NCBI GenBank assembly: GCA_905235355.1
Contig: CAJOLM010000081.1
Coordinates: 1 to 5,563 of the forward strand
From: an uncultured Elusimicrobiales bacterium
GTDB taxonomy: Bacteria > Elusimicrobiota > Elusimicrobia > Elusimicrobiales > Elusimicrobiaceae
Length of the DNA stretch: 5,563 bases
Reading direction: 5' to 3'
Below are positions 5,555-5,563 of the stretch, piece after piece (the first letter of the stretch is position 1; each line of letters opens with the position of its first letter). A model generated the notes under the pieces. The model did no database searches and was not told the origin of the DNA. It was given only the letters and a program-made list of their open reading frames with translations. The translations under genes were made by a program, and so were the position numbers.

Positions 5555-5563
5555 ATTTTTATT

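Overview
The window looks like part of a Gram-negative (diderm) bacterial chromosome of moderate G+C content, most likely from the Elusimicrobiota (gut Elusimicrobium-like lineages). The lineage guess rests on two things. One is the minus-strand prepilin-type protein, whose FTLIELLVVV N-terminus, ALPQY motif and short Cys-containing tail match the pilin-like proteins that are very numerous in that phylum. The other is a GTCATCC-ended palindromic repeat beside it. This is a family-resemblance inference; no database search was possible. The diderm assignment is firmer, because the window encodes a TolC-family outer-membrane protein, a predicted beta-barrel ending in Phe and an apparent lipoprotein.

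Bases 1-4894 hold one tightly packed plus-strand operon of six genes that begins upstream of the window. In order they are: a lipoprotein-like protein of unknown function (cut by the window edge at what looks like its lipobox), a small predicted outer-membrane beta-barrel, a two-helix membrane protein with a HAMP domain and no output domain, a TolC-family outer-membrane efflux/secretion protein, a signal-peptide-bearing patatin-like phospholipase, and an exported TPR-repeat protein. Gaps are 2, 8, 2 and 12 bases, and the last pair overlaps by 20 bases. Every product is predicted to lie in or beyond the inner membrane. The operon therefore looks like a dedicated cell-envelope module, but no ABC, RND or MFS pump and no periplasmic adaptor is visible here.

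Bases 4895-4980 are a short convergent intergenic gap with a weak hairpin plus T-run that may end the operon. Bases 4981-5451 on the minus strand encode a complete type IV pilin-like (pseudopilin/minor pilin) protein. Its start codon sits at the edge of a perfect 7-bp inverted repeat, and its leader peptide is unusual: acidic, with Ala rather than Gly before the cleavage site.

Bases 5452-5563 are non-coding and rich in palindromes: the start-codon hairpin and a second element (5496-5554) bounded by GTCATCC/GGATGAC inverted ends, with an inner CCTGAA/TTCAGG hairpin. The two resemble each other and probably belong to one dispersed repeat family. The most interesting points are the composition of the envelope operon (TolC + patatin + HAMP-only + barrel + lipoprotein + TPR) and the apparent intrusion of a palindromic repeat into the 5' end of the pilin gene.
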